Positions 38,528 through 49,360 of a stretch of DNA of 64,000 nt are shown here, piece by piece (the stretch's first letter is position 1; every line of letters starts with the position of its first letter). The notes beneath the pieces were generated by a model. That model made no database searches and was not told where the DNA came from. It saw nothing but the letters and a program-made list of their open reading frames with translations. The stretch is from the NCBI RefSeq assembly GCF_030534335.1, contig NZ_CP130565.1, positions 3,741,501-3,805,500 of the forward strand, given 5' to 3'. The DNA comes from Marivirga harenae (GTDB lineage: Bacteria; Bacteroidota; Bacteroidia; Cytophagales; Cyclobacteriaceae). The translations under genes and the position numbers were made by a program.

Positions 38528-39622
38528 TTACAAATTACCTCTCAATTCTTGCTCTCTTTCAATAGCTTCAAACAAGGCTTTAAAGTTTCCTTTACCGAAG
38601 GATTTTGCACCTTTCCTTTGAATGATTTCATAGAAAACGGTCGGTCTATCCTGAACTGGTTTAGTGAAAATCTGAAGTAGGTATCCTTCATCATCTCGAT
38701 CTACCAATATATTATTCTCTCTTATAGGCTCAATATCTTCTTCAATTTCACCTACCCTCTGCCACAAATCTTCATAATAAGTGTCTGGCACTCTTAAAAA
38801 CTCCACTCCTCTTCTTCTCATTTCAGACACTGTATCAATTATGTCATCTGTAGCGATCGCAATATGCTGAACTCCTGCTCCTTTGTAAAAATCTATATAT
38901 TCCTCGATTTGAGATTTCTTTTTGCCTTCAGCCGGTTCATTTATTGGGAATTTTATGAAACCATTTCCATTGGAAACTACTTTCGACATTAATGCAGTAT
39001 AATCGGTAGCAATATCTTTATCATCAAATGTAATCAACAGATTGAATCCCATCACATCTCTGTAAAAATCAACCCAGGTATTCATCTCTCCCCAGCCAAC
39101 ATTACCTACACAATGGTCTACATATTTCAAACCAATAGGCTTCACTAGTAATTCGCTTGTTTTTTCTACGAAGCCCGGCAGGAAAACGCCATTATAATCA
39201 TGTCTATTTACAAAAGTATGAATAGTATCTCCATAGGTATGGATAGAAGCTACCGTTACTTCGCCATGTTCATCTTTTATTGTTTTTGGTGCAGTATGTG
39301 GTTTTGCACCTCTTTTGGTTGTTTCATTATAAGACAATTCTGCATCGTCCACCCACAGCGCTAATACTTTCACTCCATCCCCATGCAGGTTCACATGCTG
39401 AGCTACCTCCGTATCAGGGGCTAAAGAAGAAGTCAAAACCAATCGAATTTTCCCCTGTTGCAACATATACGATGCTCTATCCTTAATGCCGGTTTCCGGA
39501 CCCGCATAGGCCTTAAGCTCAAATCCAAAAGCCGTTTGGTAATACATAGCGGACTGCTTTGCATTTCCAACATAAAATTCGATGTAATCGGTGCCATTTA
39601 TTGGCAAAAAATCCTGTTCCAT
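38528..39622 (-). CDS. hppD: 4-hydroxyphenylpyruvate dioxygenase
   Basis: A 364-residue non-haem Fe(II) dioxygenase converting 4-hydroxyphenylpyruvate to homogentisate in tyrosine degradation. It consists of two vicinal-oxygen-chelate halves. The iron ligands are visible as His in YVDHCVGNV and GVQHIAIAT and Glu in VFYEIIQRKG. The C-terminal helix (NFKALFEAIEREQELRGNL) is the usual active-site lid. No hmgA neighbour is present. Confidence 0.95.
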   Translation of the reverse strand: MEQDFLPINGTDYIEFYVGNAKQSAMYYQTAFGFELKAYAGPETGIKDRASYMLQQGKIRLVLTSSLAPDTEVAQHVNLHGDGVKVLALWVDDAELSYNETTKRGAKPHTAPKTIKDEHGEVTVASIHTYGDTIHTFVNRHDYNGVFLPGFVEKTSELLVKPIGLKYVDHCVGNVGWGEMNTWVDFYRDVMGFNLLITFDDKDIATDYTALMSKVVSNGNGFIKFPINEPAEGKKKSQIEEYIDFYKGAGVQHIAIATDDIIDTVSEMRRRGVEFLRVPDTYYEDLWQRVGEIEEDIEPIRENNILVDRDDEGYLLQIFTKPVQDRPTVFYEIIQRKGAKSFGKGNFKALFEAIEREQELRGNL

Positions 39623-39782
39623 AGTAGTTTAAATCGATTGCATAATTATTAACAGTTCAAAATTATGTTTTTTACACAGTAATTGAAATAAATATGAAAC
39701 TATTCCTAAATAGTCTTCTATTTACTTGGAAGTTATTGGCAATCTAAAGAATTTTACGCTCAGAAAATAATAGCACTTAAGC

Positions 39783-40190
39783 ATGATAGATATTAAAAAG
39801 TTAGACAAGGATTTGACAGCATTGGTAAAAGCAAAAATTGCGTTAAGCAAATTGACCTATGCCGATAAAGACTATGACAAAATTGAAGAAGAACTTCATG
39901 ATATGGAGGACGATTTTATTGAAAATTACGGTGAGTACTTGGAAGAAGCATTAGCCGAAGTTCATGATGAATTCTGTCCTGATAACGATGTACTGCTTCC
40001 AATAGCCTATTTAGCTGATGAATACATTGTGGACGGAGATTCAATTGATGTAGCTCCTGGACATGGTGTATTGGTTGAGGCTGATGATTTTGCAAGTGCT
40101 AAAGTCACTTTAGCCTTAGCCCCTCAGCCAACAAGGATAGTACTTCAAGCAGGAAACGACCATAAGGAGGTTGTTTGGAAGGCGCAATAA
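39783..40190 (+). CDS. conserved hypothetical protein
   Basis: A 135-residue protein I cannot name. It is acidic and helical in the first half (KIEEELHDMEDDFIENYGEY), with a beta-rich C-terminal half (GVLVEADDFASAKVTLALAP). It has no signal peptide. The strong terminator that follows supports a real, independently transcribed gene. Confidence 0.75.
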   Translation: MIDIKKLDKDLTALVKAKIALSKLTYADKDYDKIEEELHDMEDDFIENYGEYLEEALAEVHDEFCPDNDVLLPIAYLADEYIVDGDSIDVAPGHGVLVEADDFASAKVTLALAPQPTRIVLQAGNDHKEVVWKAQ

Positions 40191-40213
40191 TTTGAACCTT
40201 TTTAGAAAAGTAG

Positions 40214-40243
40214 AAATCCCTTTCTGCAACGGAAAGGGATTTT
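40214..40243 (+). terminator. intrinsic terminator after the 135-residue gene
   Basis: AAATCCCTTTC pairs with GAAAGGGATTT around a seven-base loop; the following T run is short (TTTT). It lies 24 bases after the stop. Confidence 0.7.
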
Positions 40244-40471
40244 CCAGCCTTCTGTTTCATTAAAATTGGTAACTTTTTCTCTATAAGGTATTTTACAATT
40301 CACAACTCAATTTGTAGCTATACACTGTCCTAACTTTTAGTTTTTCAACTTCAACGAAATACCCATTCCCATTCTCACAGGGAAAAATCTTATAGAACTA
40401 TTGCAATCAGTCAAATAAGCCAGTCAATATTTTTTCTTTTATTAAATATTTCCATTTCCCAATCATCCCTC

Positions 40472-40479
40472 TATATTTG
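40472..40479 (+). promoter_or_regulatory. Bacteroidota -7 promoter box upstream of the pyrophosphatase gene
   Basis: TATATTTG matches TAnnTTTG exactly, 28 bases before the ATG at 40507. The 316-base gap 40191-40506 otherwise holds the terminator at 40214 and AT-rich sequence with no clear feature. Confidence 0.6.
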
Positions 40480-40506
40480 CAGGGTTTTAAAAAATAAAAA
40501 AATCTT

Positions 40507-42714
40507 ATGAGCAATATTATCTGGATTGTCCCGATTCTCGGGATTGTGGGACTGATTGTTATGGCTATCAAATCCGCTTGGGTATCGAAGCAAGATGCTG
40601 GAGATGAAAGGATGACGGAATTAGCTGGCTACATAGCAAAAGGAGCTATGGCATTTTTAAGGGCTGAATGGAAAGTGATGTTCTACTTTGTAATTATTGC
40701 CGGTATATTGTTGGCATACTCAGGAACACTAGTTGAAACCTCTTCCCCTGTAATCGCAATTTCATTCGTAATTGGTGCCGTATTTTCAGCATTTGCAGGG
40801 TATGTAGGAATGAACATCGCAACTAAAGCGAATGTAAGAACTACTCAAGCTGCAAAAACTAGTTTATCAAAAGCCTTGAAGGTATCTTTTTCTGGCGGTA
40901 CTGTTATGGGACTCGGTGTTGCAGGTCTTGCAGTATTTGGAATGGGGATTTTATTTATTTTCCTATATAATATGTACGTTATCCAAACAGGCGGTGATGT
41001 AAACGGCTTAGAAATGGAGAAAGCATTGGAAGTGTTAGCTGGTTTCTCTCTAGGAGCTGAATCCATTGCACTTTTTGCACGTGTTGGTGGTGGAATTTAT
41101 ACAAAAGCTGCCGATGTAGGAGCTGATTTAGTTGGTAAAGTGGAAGCTGGTATTCCAGAAGATGATCCGAGAAACCCTGCTACAATTGCTGACAACGTTG
41201 GTGATAATGTTGGTGATGTTGCCGGTATGGGCGCTGATTTATTTGGTTCGTATGTAGCTACCATTTTAGCCTCAATGGTATTGGGTAGAGAAATCATTTC
41301 TGAAGATCAATTTGGAGGCATAGCCCCTATCCTACTTCCTATGATTATCGCAGGATTAGGTCTTGTATTTTCTATTATAGGTACTTTATTCGTAAGAGTT
41401 AAAAATGAAAACGATAGTGTTCAAAAAGCATTGAACTGGGGAAACTGGTCTTCAATTGTTTTGACTGTCGTTGCTTCCTTTTTCTTGGTTGATTATATGC
41501 TTCCAGAAACTTTGATGATAAGAGGCTATGAATTTAGTAGCATGGATGTTTTCTGGGCAATCTTTACTGGTTTAATAGTTGGAGCCCTAATGAGTATCAT
41601 TACTGAATATTATACAGCTATGGGCAGGAAACCTGTATTATCGATTGTAAAGCAATCCAGCACTGGTGCTGCAACCAATATCATTGGTGGTTTAGCAGTA
41701 GGTATGCAATCTACCGTTTTACCTATTTTAGTTTTGGCAACTGGTATTGTAGTTTCCTATTCTTTTGCAGGTCTCTATGGTGTGGCTATTGCTGCTGCTG
41801 GAATGATGGCAACTACAGCCATGCAATTAGCAATTGATGCCTTCGGACCTATTGCTGACAATGCAGGAGGTATTGCTGAAATGAGTGGCTTACCGGAAGA
41901 GGTTAGAGACAGAACAGATAATTTAGATGCTGTAGGGAACACTACTGCTGCTACTGGTAAAGGATTTGCTATCGCATCTGCTGCCTTAACAGCGCTAGCA
42001 CTATTCGCTGCTTTCGTGGGAATTTCTGGAATTGACTCCATTGATATTTATAAAGCACCTGTATTAGCAGCATTATTTGTAGGTGGTATGATTCCATTTA
42101 TCTTCTCTTCTTTAGCAATTGCAGCGGTAGGTAGGGCAGCTATGGATATGGTGCAGGAAGTAAGAAGACAATTCAAAGAAATGCCAGGCATTATGGAGGG
42201 TACAACCAAACCTGAATATGAAAAATGTGTGGATATTTCAACTAAGGCTTCCATCAGAGAAATGATTTTACCTGGAGCTATTGCTTTGATCACTCCTTTA
42301 TTAGTTGGATTCGGGTTAAAAGGAGTTTTCGCTGAAACTTCTTCTGCTGAAATTTTAGGTGGTTTATTGGCCGGGGTTACGGTATCCGGTGTTTTGATGG
42401 GTATTTTCCAGAACAATGCCGGAGGTGCATGGGATAATGCCAAAAAATCCTTTGAAAAAGGTGTGGAAATCAATGGTAAAATGGAGTATAAAGGATCTGA
42501 GCCTCATAAGGCTTCAGTTACTGGGGACACAGTAGGTGATCCTTTCAAAGATACTTCAGGACCATCTATGAATATTTTGATCAAATTAATGTCAATTGTT
42601 GCTTTAGTAATTGCTCCTCATATTTCGGTTAAAGACCATAGTACTGCTGAAATTAAGAAAGAAGTAAAGGAAGTAGTAGTTGAAAAAAGTGAAGTAATCA
42701 AAGCTGAAAAATAA
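40507..42714 (+). CDS. hppA: membrane-bound ion-translocating pyrophosphatase
   Basis: A 735-residue, about 16-TM enzyme that couples PPi hydrolysis to H+ and/or Na+ export. The PPi site has [20 protein letters not shown] and [20 protein letters not shown], and later ones are [10 protein letters not shown] and [18 protein letters not shown]. The segment [11 protein letters not shown] has Ala rather than Lys at the position that decides K+ dependence, so this is the K+-requiring subtype. H+ versus Na+ cannot be settled by eye. A Lys/Glu-rich tail follows the last TM. It has its own promoter and terminator. Confidence 0.95.
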   Translation: MSNIIWIVPILGIVGLIVMAIKSAWVSKQDAGDERMTELAGYIAKGAMAFLRAEWKVMFYFVIIAGILLAYSGTLVETSSPVIAISFVIGAVFSAFAGYVGMNIATKANVRTTQAAKTSLSKALKVSFSGGTVMGLGVAGLAVFGMGILFIFLYNMYVIQTGGDVNGLEMEKALEVLAGFSLGAESIALFARVGGGIYTKAADVGADLVGKVEAGIPEDDPRNPATIADNVGDNVGDVAGMGADLFGSYVATILASMVLGREIISEDQFGGIAPILLPMIIAGLGLVFSIIGTLFVRVKNENDSVQKALNWGNWSSIVLTVVASFFLVDYMLPETLMIRGYEFSSMDVFWAIFTGLIVGALMSIITEYYTAMGRKPVLSIVKQSSTGAATNIIGGLAVGMQSTVLPILVLATGIVVSYSFAGLYGVAIAAAGMMATTAMQLAIDAFGPIADNAGGIAEMSGLPEEVRDRTDNLDAVGNTTAATGKGFAIASAALTALALFAAFVGISGIDSIDIYKAPVLAALFVGGMIPFIFSSLAIAAVGRAAMDMVQEVRRQFKEMPGIMEGTTKPEYEKCVDISTKASIREMILPGAIALITPLLVGFGLKGVFAETSSAEILGGLLAGVTVSGVLMGIFQNNAGGAWDNAKKSFEKGVEINGKMEYKGSEPHKASVTGDTVGDPFKDTSGPSMNILIKLMSIVALVIAPHISVKDHSTAEIKKEVKEVVVEKSEVIKAEK

Positions 42715-42736
42715 GATCAGTTTTTAAAAATATAGA

Positions 42737-42772
42737 AAAGGTTAGTTGTTTCTCCAACTGACCTTTTTTTTT
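42737..42772 (+). terminator. intrinsic terminator after hppA
   Basis: AAAGGTTAGTTG pairs with CAACTGACCTTT (one wobble pair) around a short loop and is followed by a run of nine or more T. Confidence 0.9.
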
Positions 42773-42884
42773 ATAACTAACTTAAAACTATTTTCTACTC
42801 CCAATTCACTAATCTTTTATTGTATTTATAGTAAATCATTTATATTTTGCTAATACTTTTTTCGGTATTACAAATACAACCCTA

Positions 42885-44813
42885 ATGGCAGACAACAATT
42901 CTCAAGACAGCAAGCAAAAGAGAAAATTCTCAATTAAAAAATATATTCGGATAGATTTTAAAACTTTACAAGGTAGAATTACTATTGGGTTTTTATTAAT
43001 GGGTGCCTTTGCGATCATCATGCTAATCAGCAGTAATTACTCATGGAATAAGCAAATTACGAAAGGAAAAGAATTAATAGCACTAAATAAAAACAGTAGT
43101 ACGCTGGCTTCCGAAGTTCAACAATTAGTAGATTTGACTACAATCCTTTCCTTTAGGTATATCAGTACAGAGGATGATCTCTTTAAAAATGATATTGAAA
43201 ACCGGTGGTTCAACAATATTTACCCCAAAGTAGATGAATTAGACAGTTTAGTAAGAGAATTTGGGAATCAAGATATTGTAACCTTCACTGAAGAATTGAA
43301 TGCTCATTTACCCAAGATCAAAAGCAAGCAAAAAGAAGCTGTAGATGATTTAAGTTTTGAAAAGCTCAATAGTGAAGAACTTATAGATGATATTATACAT
43401 TTGACTTTTCTTACTACTTCTATTAAGGAGGAATTAGCAAAGTCGGAAAAACAATCTATCCAAAGTATTGAACAGGCTGAACGTAACATCCCACTATTAC
43501 TTAGCATAGAATTTATTATTGCATTTATCATTAGTACTGCGATCGCACTTTATATAATTCGTTCTGTATTACTAAGAGTTAAATACGTAAAGGTTAATAT
43601 TAGAGAACTGTCTCAGGGTAACCTGCCTAAAGAGATGGAAGAATCTGAAGATGAATTAAATTCTATTATAAGAGCTATTAATGAATTAACTACAAACCTA
43701 AAAGGAATAACAAGATTTGCAGACGAAGTAGGGAAAGGTGATTTCAATACGAATATCACAGTTTTTGAGAATCAAGGTGATTTAGGACAATCTCTTGCAG
43801 AAATGAGAAATGAGCTGCAAAATGTCGCTGACGAAGATAAGAGAAGAGTTTGGTTCAATGAAGGAGTAGCCAAATTTGGCGATATTTTAAGAAAAAATAA
43901 TGAGAATATTGAAAACCTTTCCGCTAGGCTAATTTCAGAGTTAGTTGAATATACTGATTCCATTCAAGGCTCCCTCTTCATTGTAAATAAGGAAGATGAG
44001 CAAAACATTAAAATCATTCTGAAAGGAGCTTATGCATATCAAAGACAAAAATTCGTTGAAAAAGAATTAGCTCCTGGTCAAGGTTTAGTGGGACAATGCT
44101 ACTTGGAAAAAGAGCATATCTATTTATCTGAAATACCCGAAAATTATGTTTCTATTCGTTCTGGATTAGGTGAATCTTCACCAACGCATATCCTAATCAG
44201 TCCTATGAAATTAAATGAAGAGGTATTTGGAATTATTGAACTAGCTTCTTTCAGGTCTTACAAAGATCATCATAAAGAATTTATAGAGAAAGTAGGAGAA
44301 AGTATTGCTTCCACAATTCAGGGCCTACAAGTATCCATGGAAACTAAAAGATTGTTAGAGGAGTCTCAGTTAAAAGCAGAACAACTACAGGCCCAAGAAG
44401 AAGAGATGCGTCAAAATGCTGAGGAGTTAGAAGCTACACAAGAAGAAATGGAAAGGCAAAGTCGTGAAATGGGAGCTTTTAATCAAGCAGTCAGTATTTC
44501 AACAATGGTAGCTGAATTTGATAAATCTGGTAAAATCATAGAAATCAACAGCCAATTAGAATTACAAACCGGGTGGGATACGGACGATTTATCAGGTATG
44601 GATAGAAAGAAACTCTTTCTGGATGAAGAAGACCAAGATTGGACAAAAACTTGGAATAGTATTACTGATAATATGTCTATGAGCAAATCTGCTACCTTAA
44701 TAAATAAGCAAGGTCATGAAATCCCGGTTGTGGCTCATTGCATGCCGGTGTCCGATGAACAAGGTAATGCACAGAAAATTGCTTGCATATTTATAAGAAA
44801 AGAAAAATTGTAA
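42885..44813 (+). CDS. membrane sensor with HAMP, GAF and PAS domains but no output domain
   Basis: A 642-residue protein. Order: TM1 (about 31-50), a helical extracytoplasmic domain (50-205), TM2 (about 206-226), HAMP (227-280) and a second HAMP-like stretch, GAF (about 325-470, LAPGQGLVGQCYLEKEHIYL), a coiled coil rich in Glu/Gln (LKAEQLQAQEEEMRQNAEEL), and PAS (about 530-642). There is no kinase, GGDEF, methyl-acceptor or phosphatase domain; it ends with the PAS fold. It may pass signals by protein contact. The upstream region has a weak -7-like TATTTTG near 42843. Confidence 0.85.
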   Translation: MADNNSQDSKQKRKFSIKKYIRIDFKTLQGRITIGFLLMGAFAIIMLISSNYSWNKQITKGKELIALNKNSSTLASEVQQLVDLTTILSFRYISTEDDLFKNDIENRWFNNIYPKVDELDSLVREFGNQDIVTFTEELNAHLPKIKSKQKEAVDDLSFEKLNSEELIDDIIHLTFLTTSIKEELAKSEKQSIQSIEQAERNIPLLLSIEFIIAFIISTAIALYIIRSVLLRVKYVKVNIRELSQGNLPKEMEESEDELNSIIRAINELTTNLKGITRFADEVGKGDFNTNITVFENQGDLGQSLAEMRNELQNVADEDKRRVWFNEGVAKFGDILRKNNENIENLSARLISELVEYTDSIQGSLFIVNKEDEQNIKIILKGAYAYQRQKFVEKELAPGQGLVGQCYLEKEHIYLSEIPENYVSIRSGLGESSPTHILISPMKLNEEVFGIIELASFRSYKDHHKEFIEKVGESIASTIQGLQVSMETKRLLEESQLKAEQLQAQEEEMRQNAEELEATQEEMERQSREMGAFNQAVSISTMVAEFDKSGKIIEINSQLELQTGWDTDDLSGMDRKKLFLDEEDQDWTKTWNSITDNMSMSKSATLINKQGHEIPVVAHCMPVSDEQGNAQKIACIFIRKEKL

Positions 44814-44860
44814 TAACATTATAAATTTAGTGCTGTTATAGAATTCTTAAAGCTTATGCC

Positions 44861-46462
44861 TTGAAAGAATTTGCGCAACTCATAACTTCTTTAGACCAAA
44901 GTACTAAGACCAGTGAAAAGGTGAATGCTTTGAAAAACTATTTTCTATCTGCTGATGATAAAGACAAAATCTGGACATTAGCATTATTCACTGATAGAAA
45001 ACCCCAACGAGCAGTAACCACCAGCCTTTTGAAAGACTGGGTTATCGAATGGGTAGGAATCCCTGAATGGCTGTTTCAAGAATCGTATCATGTGGTGGGT
45101 GATTTAGCTGAAACCATTGCATTATTAATGGCTTTAAATGAATCTTTTGAGCATCAAATCGATAAACCTCTGACAGACTACATCGATACTTTAATCGAAT
45201 TAAAAAACAAGAATAATAACGAGAAGAAAGCTAGGCTACATTTAATTTATGAGGAATTAGACTCACAGGAACGCTTCGTTTTCACCAAAATCATTACGGG
45301 GGGATGGAGAGTTGGGGTGTCACAAAATCTAATGACCAAGGCTATAAGCCAGACTTTCGAAATAGATCAATCAATAGTTGCCCATCGATTGATGGGTAAA
45401 TGGTCCCCCGAAAATTTCACCTTCCATGACCTTATTCTAGAGGAAAGTAATAATGATCTCGCTTCACGCCCCTACCCATTCTATTTGGCTCACCCTATAA
45501 CCACAGCTGAAATCCAAATAAATCTAAATCCTTCTGAATGGCAGGCCGAATGGAAGTGGGATGGCATCAGAGGGCAAATAATAAAAAGAAATGATGAAGT
45601 CTTTATTTGGAGTCGAGGGGAAGAGCTCGTCACTGATAAATTTCCAGAACTCGAGGCAATGGCAAAACATCTGCCGAATGGGATAGTTCTGGACGGTGAA
45701 ATAACTGCCTTTGAAAATGGAGAGCCCCTCTCCTTTGCATTGCTTCAAACAAGAATAGGGAGAAAAAATATTACTAAAAATCTTCTAAAGAAAGCTCCAG
45801 TTGCATTCATTTGCTATGACCTAATAGAATATGCCGGAAAAGATATTCGAAGTAATTCGTTAGAGAACAGAAGTCAACTTTTAAAAAATTTGATTAAGGA
45901 AGCAAAGAATCCAGTATTGATTCCTTCACAATCGATCAAATTTTCTGATTGGACCGAGCTAATTGAAATTCGTAAAAAATCTAGAAGTCTAAAAACGGAA
46001 GGCTTGATGCTTAAAAAGAAAGACTCTCTTTATGAATCAGGAAGAAAGAGAGGTAATTGGTGGAAGTGGAAAATTGCCCCTCTCACAATTGACGGAATCA
46101 TGATTTATGCTCAAAAGGGCCACGGTAGAAGAGCTGATCTATATTCTGACTACACCTTTGCTGTCTGGGATGAAGATGAATTGGTACCATTCGCAAAAGC
46201 TTATTCTGGATTAACCGATGCAGAAATGAAAAAAGTAGATGCCTTTGTGAAGAAAAATACAAAAGAAAAATTTGGGCCTGTTCGTACTGTTAAACCTGAA
46301 CTAGTTTTTGAGATTGCATTTGAAGGAATACAAGAATCTAATCGACATAAATCAGGAATAGCGCTTCGGTTTCCTAGAATAAAAAGATGGAGAAAAGATA
46401 AACCCATAAATGAAGCCAACAAATTAACAGACCTGCAAGAACTTCTGAAAAAGTATGGATAA
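44861..46462 (+). CDS. ATP-dependent DNA ligase (LigC/LigB type)
   Basis: A 533-residue ligase of the ligase-associated DNA damage response cluster. The adenylation Lys is Lys232 in EWKWDGIRGQ, with SRGEELV, DGEI and EGLMLKKKDSLY as further nucleotidyltransferase motifs, and a C-terminal OB domain. An N-terminal DNA-binding domain (1-200) is present. The start is TTG at 44861, as an ATG just before it hits a stop. It overlaps the helicase gene by 8 bases. Confidence 0.94.
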   Translation: MKEFAQLITSLDQSTKTSEKVNALKNYFLSADDKDKIWTLALFTDRKPQRAVTTSLLKDWVIEWVGIPEWLFQESYHVVGDLAETIALLMALNESFEHQIDKPLTDYIDTLIELKNKNNNEKKARLHLIYEELDSQERFVFTKIITGGWRVGVSQNLMTKAISQTFEIDQSIVAHRLMGKWSPENFTFHDLILEESNNDLASRPYPFYLAHPITTAEIQINLNPSEWQAEWKWDGIRGQIIKRNDEVFIWSRGEELVTDKFPELEAMAKHLPNGIVLDGEITAFENGEPLSFALLQTRIGRKNITKNLLKKAPVAFICYDLIEYAGKDIRSNSLENRSQLLKNLIKEAKNPVLIPSQSIKFSDWTELIEIRKKSRSLKTEGLMLKKKDSLYESGRKRGNWWKWKIAPLTIDGIMIYAQKGHGRRADLYSDYTFAVWDEDELVPFAKAYSGLTDAEMKKVDAFVKKNTKEKFGPVRTVKPELVFEIAFEGIQESNRHKSGIALRFPRIKRWRKDKPINEANKLTDLQELLKKYG

Positions 46463-48884
46463 GCGTATTAAAGCAGGTGTAAATTGGTTTCAAGAGAAAA
46501 AATGGAGACCCTTTCCTTTTCAAATAGAGACTTGGGAGAATTACTTATCAGGTCATTCAGGTCTATTAAATGCTCCTACAGGCAGTGGAAAGACCTATGC
46601 CCTTTGGATTGCTTTTTTAATATCAAAGTTAGATGAAAAGCCACAAAAAGGCTTAAAGTTTCTATGGGTCCTCCCCTTAAGAGCTTTATCAAAAGATATC
46701 CAGTCTGCCATGCAAGCAGCAGCTCATGATTTTGGTTTTGACTGGAAAATTGAAATTAGAACGGGTGACACTCCCACAAAGGATCGTCAAAGACAGAAGA
46801 AAACTCCCCCGGATTGTCTAATTACTACCCCTGAAAGTCTGCATTTACTACTCAGCCAAAAAAAGGCTACTGAATACTTCAAAAACTTGGAAGCAGTGGT
46901 CGTTGACGAGTGGCATGAATTATTAGGAAGCAAAAGGGGAACTCAAGTAGAATTAGCGCTATCGTCCTTCAAGAAACTTAGCAACAATTCTTTAAAAATA
47001 TGGGGCATTTCTGCTACGATAGGAAATCTTCATGAAGCTCAAGAAGTACTACTAGGCGGGAATGATAAGCAAGGGATCTTCATCAGCGCCAATTTTGACA
47101 AAGAAATTAAAATTGAGTCTATTCTTCCAGATGAAGTTGAAAAATATCCTTGGGCTGGGCATTTAGGCATAAAGCTAATTGATAAAGTTTTACCCATTAT
47201 CAATCAAAATAAGACAACATTAATTTTCACCAACACACGTTCCCAAACTGAAATTTGGTACCAGCAATTATTAAATAAGGCACCCGAACTTGCTGGTGCC
47301 ATTGCTATGCATCACGGATCTTTAAATAATAATATTAGAACTTGGGTAGAAGAAGCATTACATAGCGGACTGGTAAAAGTAGTTGTTTGTACATCAAGTT
47401 TAGATTTAGGTGTTGATTTTAGACCTGTTGATACAATCATTCAAGTAGGCGGTCCAAAAGGAGTAGCTAGATTCGCTCAAAGAGCTGGTAGAAGCGGACA
47501 TAGGCCTGGTGAAATCAGTAAGATTTACTTTCTTCCAACTCATTCTCTAGAATTAATTGAAGGATCTGCTTTAAGAACAGCTATTCAGCAAAAAGATTTT
47601 GAGGCAAGGATTCCTGTTCAAATGGCATTGGATGTGCTACTTCAATTTATGGTTACGCTAGCGGTAGGTGATGGATTCGAACCAGATGAACTTTACAGAC
47701 AAATCAAAAATACTCATTCCTACAAAAAAATAAATCAAATGGAATGGGATTGGCTGTTAACATTTTTGAAAACGGGAGGAGAAAGCCTATCCGCTTATGA
47801 TGAGTACCATAAAACTATCACTGAAGATGGTATCATTAAAGTAATTAACAAAAGAATTGCCATGAGACATCGATTGTCAATTGGAACCATTGTAGGCGAC
47901 CAAGTTTTAAATGTAAAATATATAAAAGGCGGACATTTAGGAACTATTGAAGAATACTTTATTAGCAAGTTGAAACCCGGTGACGTATTTTGGTTTTCTG
48001 GTAAAGCCTTGGAATATGTGCGATTAAAAGATATGTCCGTACAGGTAAAAAGGAGCAAAAAGAAAACAGGTCTTATTCCCCAGTGGATGGGCGGAAGGAT
48101 GCCACTCAGTTCGCAATTATCATTTCATATAAAACAGAAATTAGAAAAACTGAGACTAAATCAACTGGATGAAATCGAATTAAAAACAATCCAACCCATA
48201 ATAGATCGTCAAAAGAAACTTTCTTTCATCCCAAAACAAGATGAATTGCTAATAGAATCAGTAATTTCAAATGAGGGCTTTCATATCTTCATTTTCCCTT
48301 TTGAAGGTCGCTTTATTCATGAAGTATTAGCAGGATTGATCGCGTATAGAATCAGTATTTCACAGCCTATTAGCTTTTCAATTGCCATGAATGACTATGG
48401 CTTTGAATTATTAACAGATGAAGAATTTGATTTTGAAGAAATGCTTTCATTAGATTTATTTTCATTGAAAAATTTACATGATGATATACTATCAGGAATT
48501 AATGAAACGGAAATGGCCAAAAGGAAATTCAGGGATATTGCCTCCATTTCAGGTATGATATTTAAAGGCTTCCCTGGTAAAAATATAAAGGAAAAACACA
48601 TCCAAGCATCTTCATCTATATTATTCGATGTTTTTACAGAATATGAACCTGATAATCTATTACTTCTACAAGCTCATAGAGAAGTTATTGAACAACAATT
48701 AGAAGAGGAAAGATTGATTAAATCCATGAAGAAAATAAATAAGCAAAAAATAATTTATAAAAAAACCACTAAACCCACTCCATTTGCATTTCCAATAATG
48801 GTCGATAGATTAAGAGAAAAGTTTTCGACTGAAACATTGGAAGAAAGAGTGGCAAAAATGCAGGTACAATTAGAAAGTTTATAA
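46455..48884 (+). CDS. ligase-associated DEXH-box helicase (Lhr-Core type)
   Basis: An 809-residue superfamily-2 helicase. Motif I is APTGSGKTYA (residues 40-49), motif II is DEWH, motif III is SAT in ISATIG, and motif VI is QRAGRSGHRPG. A winged-helix and core C-terminal domain follow. It is the 3-prime to 5-prime helicase partner of the DNA ligase (Lhr-Core family). It overlaps the ligase gene by 8 bases, so the two are translationally coupled. Confidence 0.95.
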   Translation: MDKRIKAGVNWFQEKKWRPFPFQIETWENYLSGHSGLLNAPTGSGKTYALWIAFLISKLDEKPQKGLKFLWVLPLRALSKDIQSAMQAAAHDFGFDWKIEIRTGDTPTKDRQRQKKTPPDCLITTPESLHLLLSQKKATEYFKNLEAVVVDEWHELLGSKRGTQVELALSSFKKLSNNSLKIWGISATIGNLHEAQEVLLGGNDKQGIFISANFDKEIKIESILPDEVEKYPWAGHLGIKLIDKVLPIINQNKTTLIFTNTRSQTEIWYQQLLNKAPELAGAIAMHHGSLNNNIRTWVEEALHSGLVKVVVCTSSLDLGVDFRPVDTIIQVGGPKGVARFAQRAGRSGHRPGEISKIYFLPTHSLELIEGSALRTAIQQKDFEARIPVQMALDVLLQFMVTLAVGDGFEPDELYRQIKNTHSYKKINQMEWDWLLTFLKTGGESLSAYDEYHKTITEDGIIKVINKRIAMRHRLSIGTIVGDQVLNVKYIKGGHLGTIEEYFISKLKPGDVFWFSGKALEYVRLKDMSVQVKRSKKKTGLIPQWMGGRMPLSSQLSFHIKQKLEKLRLNQLDEIELKTIQPIIDRQKKLSFIPKQDELLIESVISNEGFHIFIFPFEGRFIHEVLAGLIAYRISISQPISFSIAMNDYGFELLTDEEFDFEEMLSLDLFSLKNLHDDILSGINETEMAKRKFRDIASISGMIFKGFPGKNIKEKHIQASSSILFDVFTEYEPDNLLLLQAHREVIEQQLEEERLIKSMKKINKQKIIYKKTTKPTPFAFPIMVDRLREKFSTETLEERVAKMQVQLESL

Positions 48885-48924
48885 TTTTAATTTTACATTT
48901 GGAAGCAACTATAGAACAAAAAAA

Positions 48925-49356
48925 ATGAAGAATTTAAGTTTAGTACTATTATTAATCGGAATCAGTTTTGGCGCAATTGCACAATCAGATGTTACTGGTA
49001 AATGGAAAACGATAGATGACGAAACTGGAAAGGAAAAGAGTGTAGTAGAAATATACGAAAAGGATGGTAAGGTCTACGGGAAAATCACCAAGTTATTCAG
49101 AGGACCAGATGAAGAGCAAGATCCTATATGTGATGTATGCCCTGGAGACAGGAAAAATAAGAAAATTATCGGGATGGAAATCATTCGAGGAATGGAATGG
49201 GATGCAGATGATAAAGAGTATGACGATGGTGAAATTATGGATCCTAAAGATGGGAAAACATATGATTGTGTATTGTGGAAAGAAGGAAATGAACTAAAGG
49301 TGAGAGGATACGTAGCCTTTTTCTATAGAACTCAAACTTGGAAAAAAGTAAACTAA
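48925..49356 (+). CDS. DUF2147 exported protein
   Basis: A 143-residue protein with signal MKNLSLVLLLIGISFGAIAQ followed by a DUF2147 beta-sandwich domain (VTGKWKTIDDETGKEKSVVE, CVLWKEGNELKVRGYVAFFY). Two Cys in DPICDVCPGD may form a disulfide. DUF2147 proteins are periplasmic and of unknown function. It sits between helicase and phosphoesterase of the repair operon (40 and 4 bases), which is odd for an exported protein. Confidence 0.92.
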   Translation: MKNLSLVLLLIGISFGAIAQSDVTGKWKTIDDETGKEKSVVEIYEKDGKVYGKITKLFRGPDEEQDPICDVCPGDRKNKKIIGMEIIRGMEWDADDKEYDDGEIMDPKDGKTYDCVLWKEGNELKVRGYVAFFYRTQTWKKVN

Positions 49357-49360
49357 TCAA

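Noticed and set aside
42048-42473. Minus-strand 141-residue open frame inside the pyrophosphatase gene
   Set aside because: It is an antisense shadow of a conserved plus-strand gene and has no recognisable domain.
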